Positions 5,432-7,803 of a DNA stretch of 7,803 bases are shown in pieces. The stretch lies in contig CAAFXD010000008.1 of NCBI GenBank assembly GCA_900766945.1, positions 1-7,803 of the forward strand, given 5' to 3'. Numbering within the stretch: the stretch's first letter is position 1; each line of letters starts with the position of its first letter. The DNA comes from Clostridia bacterium. Lineage in GTDB: Bacteria; Bacillota; Clostridia; Oscillospirales; Acutalibacteraceae. The notes below the pieces were generated by a model. That model was not told the DNA's origin. It saw only the letters and a list, made by a program, of their open reading frames with translations, and searched no databases. A program made the translations under genes and the position numbers.

Positions 5432-7074
5432 CCAAAAAACTGTTTCGCTCGGTGTTGCTTGCCGTTTCGGTGGTTTTGACCGCTTGTTTCTTTATCATAA
5501 CCGGTACCTTATGGGGCTATTTTACCGATACCCAAAAAGAACAGTTGGAAACACAACTCTCCTATGCCGCCGCCGGCGTGGAAACGCAGGGCGTATCCTT
5601 TTTGCAGACAGTCAAAAACGATATGTACCGGTTGACGCTGATTTCTGCGGACGGCACGGTGCTTGCAGATACCGAAGCCAATGCCGCCGCCATGGAAAAT
5701 CATGCGGACCGTGCGGAGTTTATCGAAGCACGGCAAAACGGTAGGGGCGCGTCTTCTCGCTATTCCGAAACCCGTACCGAAAAAACGGAATACCTTGCCT
5801 TCCGCCTTTCCGACGGTACGGTATTGCGGATTTCCGTCAGCCGCGCCACCTTTTTCAGCCTGTTTTTAAAACTGCTTTTGCCGTTGGCATTGGTGTTTTT
5901 GTTGGCAACCGCGGTATGTGCTTTTCTTGCAAATCGGCTTTCTAAAAGCATTGTCAAGCCTTTTAACGAGATTTTGTTTGACGCGCCGTTAGACAGCGAT
6001 ACCTATGAAGAATTAGCCCCGATGCTCAAACATATGGACGCGCAAAATAAACGCATTCGCCGACAGCTTGAAGACCTGCAAAAAATGCAAAACGAATTTG
6101 ATACGATTACCGCCAATATGCGTGAAGGCTTGGTGCTTTTAAACGGCAAAGGGACGGTTGTGCATATCAACGCTGCCGCAAAAGCGCTTTTTTCGCTGTC
6201 GGAGTCGTGTGTCGGCAAGGATTTTCTGACTGTGGACCGCAGTGTGGAAGCCACGCAGTGCGTGCGCACATCCCTTGCGGGCGACAGCGCGGAATGTACC
6301 TTGCAAAAAAACGGCAGGGAGTATCTTTTGCATTGCTCGGGCATTTCGGAAAACGGTGCGCCTGTCGGCGCGGCGCTGTTGCTGATTGATGTGACGGAAA
6401 AACTGCGCGCCGAACAAAACCGCCGCGAATTTACCGCCAATGTTTCCCACGAATTGAAATCCCCGTTGCAATCCATTGTCGGCAGTGCGGAACTGATTGA
6501 AACCGGGCTTGTGAAACCGGAGGATTTGCCGCGGTTTGTCGGGCATATCAAAACCGACGCACAGCGGCTTGTTACGCTGATTAACGATATTCTTCGCCTT
6601 TCCAAGCTCGATGAAAATACCGAAATGGCAAAGGAACCCGTGGATGTGTATGCGCTCGCGCTTTCGGTAGCGGATGCGCTTGCACCTGCGGCGGCGAAGC
6701 TGCATATTCAAATCACCGTGCAGGGCGAACAGGCAGAAACCGTCAGCGTACGGCAGTTGGTGTATGAAATCCTCTATAACCTTTGCGACAATGCGGTAAA
6801 GTATAATCGAGACGGCGGCAAGGTGACGGTGACGGTCTGTGCCGCGCAAGGAACAGTTCGCTTTTCGGTGCAGGACACCGGCATCGGCATTGCACCTGAC
6901 CAACAAGAACGCATTTTTGAACGCTTTTACCGTGTCGATAAAAGCCATTCCAAAGAAACCGGCGGTACGGGATTGGGACTCTCGATTGTCAAGCATGCCG
7001 TACAATATTTAAATGGGCAAATCTCTGTGGAAAGCCGTGAAAATGCAGGCTCGGTCTTTACCGTGATTTTATAA
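5428..7074 (+). CDS. phoR: Membrane sensor histidine kinase PhoR
   Basis: The sensor kinase partner of PhoP. It has 548 residues, close to Gram-positive PhoR size. In order: first membrane helix (8-31); an outer sensor region (about 32-145) with a PAS/Cache-like pattern of ISADGTVLADTEA (72-84), MENHADRAEF and LSDGTVLRISVS; second membrane helix (about 146-168); a short HAMP-like start RLSKSIVKPFNEI; a helical linker (about 195-222); a cytoplasmic PAS domain (about 223-325, MREGLVLLNGKGTVVHINAAA core). The catalytic core follows: phosphorylated His341 in SHELKSPL, N-box NLCDNAVKYN (451-460), G1 box DTGIGI (483-488), F-box FERFYRVD (497-504) and G2 box GGTGLGLSIVKH (512-523). All catalytic boxes are intact. 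The start overlaps the phoP stop as ATGA, with GGAGG at 5416-5420. It is the last gene of the operon, followed by a strong hairpin. Confidence 0.93.
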   Translation: MTKKLFRSVLLAVSVVLTACFFIITGTLWGYFTDTQKEQLETQLSYAAAGVETQGVSFLQTVKNDMYRLTLISADGTVLADTEANAAAMENHADRAEFIEARQNGRGASSRYSETRTEKTEYLAFRLSDGTVLRISVSRATFFSLFLKLLLPLALVFLLATAVCAFLANRLSKSIVKPFNEILFDAPLDSDTYEELAPMLKHMDAQNKRIRRQLEDLQKMQNEFDTITANMREGLVLLNGKGTVVHINAAAKALFSLSESCVGKDFLTVDRSVEATQCVRTSLAGDSAECTLQKNGREYLLHCSGISENGAPVGAALLLIDVTEKLRAEQNRREFTANVSHELKSPLQSIVGSAELIETGLVKPEDLPRFVGHIKTDAQRLVTLINDILRLSKLDENTEMAKEPVDVYALALSVADALAPAAAKLHIQITVQGEQAETVSVRQLVYEILYNLCDNAVKYNRDGGKVTVTVCAAQGTVRFSVQDTGIGIAPDQQERIFERFYRVDKSHSKETGGTGLGLSIVKHAVQYLNGQISVESRENAGSVFTVIL

Positions 7075-7088
7075 AACCAAAGAATAAC

Positions 7089-7127
7089 CGCCGCCGACAA
7101 TTTGCAAATCGCAGATTGTCGGCGGCG
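7089..7127. terminator. Strong hairpin between convergent phoR and EamA genes, probable two-way terminator
   Basis: CGCCGCCGACAAT (7089-7101) pairs perfectly with ATTGTCGGCGGCG (7115-7127). A T-G wobble and three more pairs (7102-7105 with 7111-7114) extend it to about 17 base pairs around a five-base AAATC loop. It begins 15 bases after the phoR stop and ends 20 bases before the stop of the minus-strand gene. The tails are only moderately T-rich (TTCTTGTG on plus; GGTTATTCTTTGGTTTTA on minus), so its strength comes mostly from the stem. Its place between two gene ends supports a terminator in both directions. Confidence 0.75.
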
Positions 7128-7146
7128 TTCTTGTGCCCTGTGGATT

Positions 7147-7803
7147 TTAAGCGAAAATGGCCATACCGAGCGTACCGAGTACCATCAGGCACAGCCCCAA
7201 AGCCGCTTTTTTGGTGAGTTTCTCGTGAAAAACAAAATAGGAGAATGCAATGGATACAAGAATGCTTAATTTGTCTATCGGCACGACTACGCTGACCACG
7301 CCGTTTTGAATGGCGTAATAATAGCAAAGCCATGAAGCCCCCGTGGCAAGCCCCGAAAGCATAATAAAAACAAGCTCGCGTTTGTCGAGCGTTTTCACTT
7401 GACTTTGTTTTCCTTTTGCAAAAACAATGCCCCACGCCATACAAAGCACCACAAGCGTGCGTATTGCTGTGCCGAGGTTGGATTCCACATTTTCAATACC
7501 GATTTTGGCAAGGATAGAGGTTGCGGCGGCAAACACGGCGGAAAGCACCGCATACAGCCGCCAACGCCCGTTTTCCGCAGCTTTGTCAGTCTGCTTTTTT
7601 TCCACCATCAAAAAGATGCCGACGGCAAGCAGTGCCGTGCCGACGAGTTTGACTGCCAAATGATTGGTTTCCTGAAAAATCACAATCGCAAGCAGTACCG
7701 AAAGCACGGTGCTCGATTTGTCAATCGGCACAACTTTGTTGACATCGCCTATCGACAGCGCCTTGAAATAGCAAATCCACGAAGCCCCCGTGGCAAGCCC
7801 CGA
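7147..7803 (-). CDS. EamA-family (drug/metabolite transporter superfamily) membrane protein, C-terminal part
   Basis: The frame runs off the right edge; 218 residues are visible and the true start lies outside. A GTG at 7731 is not the start, because the frame continues upstream with matching family sequence (SGLATGASWICYFKALSIGD). The visible part holds the end of a first EamA domain (to about LMVEKKQ) and a complete second one from RLYAVLSAVFAAATSILAKIG to the TAA at 7147-7149. Both carry the pattern S-G-L-A-T-G-A-S-W, then V-V-P-I-D-K, then a [FH]-E helix end, as expected from the internal duplication in this family. About seven hydrophobic segments are visible. Such proteins are inner-membrane carriers for metabolites or drugs, but the substrate cannot be read from sequence. 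It converges on phoR and shows no link to phosphate uptake. Confidence 0.88.
   Translation of the reverse strand, partial: SGLATGASWICYFKALSIGDVNKVVPIDKSSTVLSVLLAIVIFQETNHLAVKLVGTALLAVGIFLMVEKKQTDKAAENGRWRLYAVLSAVFAAATSILAKIGIENVESNLGTAIRTLVVLCMAWGIVFAKGKQSQVKTLDKRELVFIMLSGLATGASWLCYYYAIQNGVVSVVVPIDKLSILVSIAFSYFVFHEKLTKKAALGLCLMVLGTLGMAIFA
7321..7356. repeat. Direct repeat copy 1 within the EamA gene (second copy 7768-7803)
   Basis: Bases 7321-7356 match 7768-7803 at 34 of 36 positions, with 23 bases (7334-7356 and 7781-7803) identical. The offset is 447 bases, exactly 149 codons, and the repeat encodes the SGLATGASW motif at the same place in each EamA domain. It is therefore an internal coding duplication, not a mobile element. 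Copy 2 reaches the window edge, so the repeat may be longer. Confidence 0.8.
7768..7803. repeat. Direct repeat copy 2 within the EamA gene (first copy 7321-7356)
   Basis: This is the partner of 7321-7356, in the first EamA domain. It differs at two bases (7776 and 7780). Its right end coincides with the window edge, so its full extent cannot be seen. Confidence 0.8.

Noticed and set aside
6139..7005. A 288-codon open frame on the minus strand inside phoR
   Set aside because: It lies wholly antisense to a kinase gene with all catalytic motifs, its translation is rich in Cys, His and Arg with no recognisable domain, and it arises from codon bias on the other strand.
1..7803. CRISPR arrays, tRNA or rRNA genes, insertion sequences, phage or defence genes
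   Set aside because: No spaced repeat arrays, cloverleaf structures, transposase or integrase motifs, or terminal inverted repeats were seen. The only long repeat is internal to the EamA gene.

Overview
The window most likely comes from a low-to-mid G+C Gram-positive bacterium of the Clostridia (Oscillospiraceae/Ruminococcaceae-like). This is inferred from the lipoprotein-type PstS, the separate PstC and PstA permeases, the PhoP/PhoR-type two-component pair, the strong GGAG-type ribosome binding sites, and base composition that looks roughly balanced by eye. The species cannot be named from the sequence.

Layout: (1) 3-455, plus strand: the 3' part of a TetR-family repressor gene cut by the left edge. 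(2) 456-711: a 256-base gap. It holds a possible gene remnant (478-576), three TTTACA hexamers resembling a PhoP box (606-645), a candidate -10 (655-660) and an inverted repeat just before the pstS ribosome binding site (653-697). (3) 712-7074, plus strand: one uninterrupted phosphate operon, pstS-pstC-pstA-pstB-phoU-phoP-phoR. A hairpin with a short T run separates pstS from the rest. From pstC onward the genes abut or overlap by 1-4 bases. (4) 7075-7146: a strong hairpin between convergent genes. (5) 7147-7803, minus strand: the 3' part of an EamA-type (drug/metabolite transporter superfamily) membrane protein gene, cut by the right edge.

How it works together: PstS captures phosphate outside the cell, PstC and PstA form the channel, and PstB hydrolyses ATP to drive uptake. 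PhoU couples the transporter state to the sensor kinase PhoR. PhoR phosphorylates PhoP, which probably activates this operon through the TTTACA repeats, giving positive autoregulation when phosphate is scarce. The pstS-pstC hairpin probably makes PstS more abundant than the permease and regulators.

I found no undescribed system. The core is a well-known high-affinity phosphate module. The points worth a second look are the pstS leader, the gene remnant at 478-576, and a near-identical repeat between the two halves of the EamA gene.
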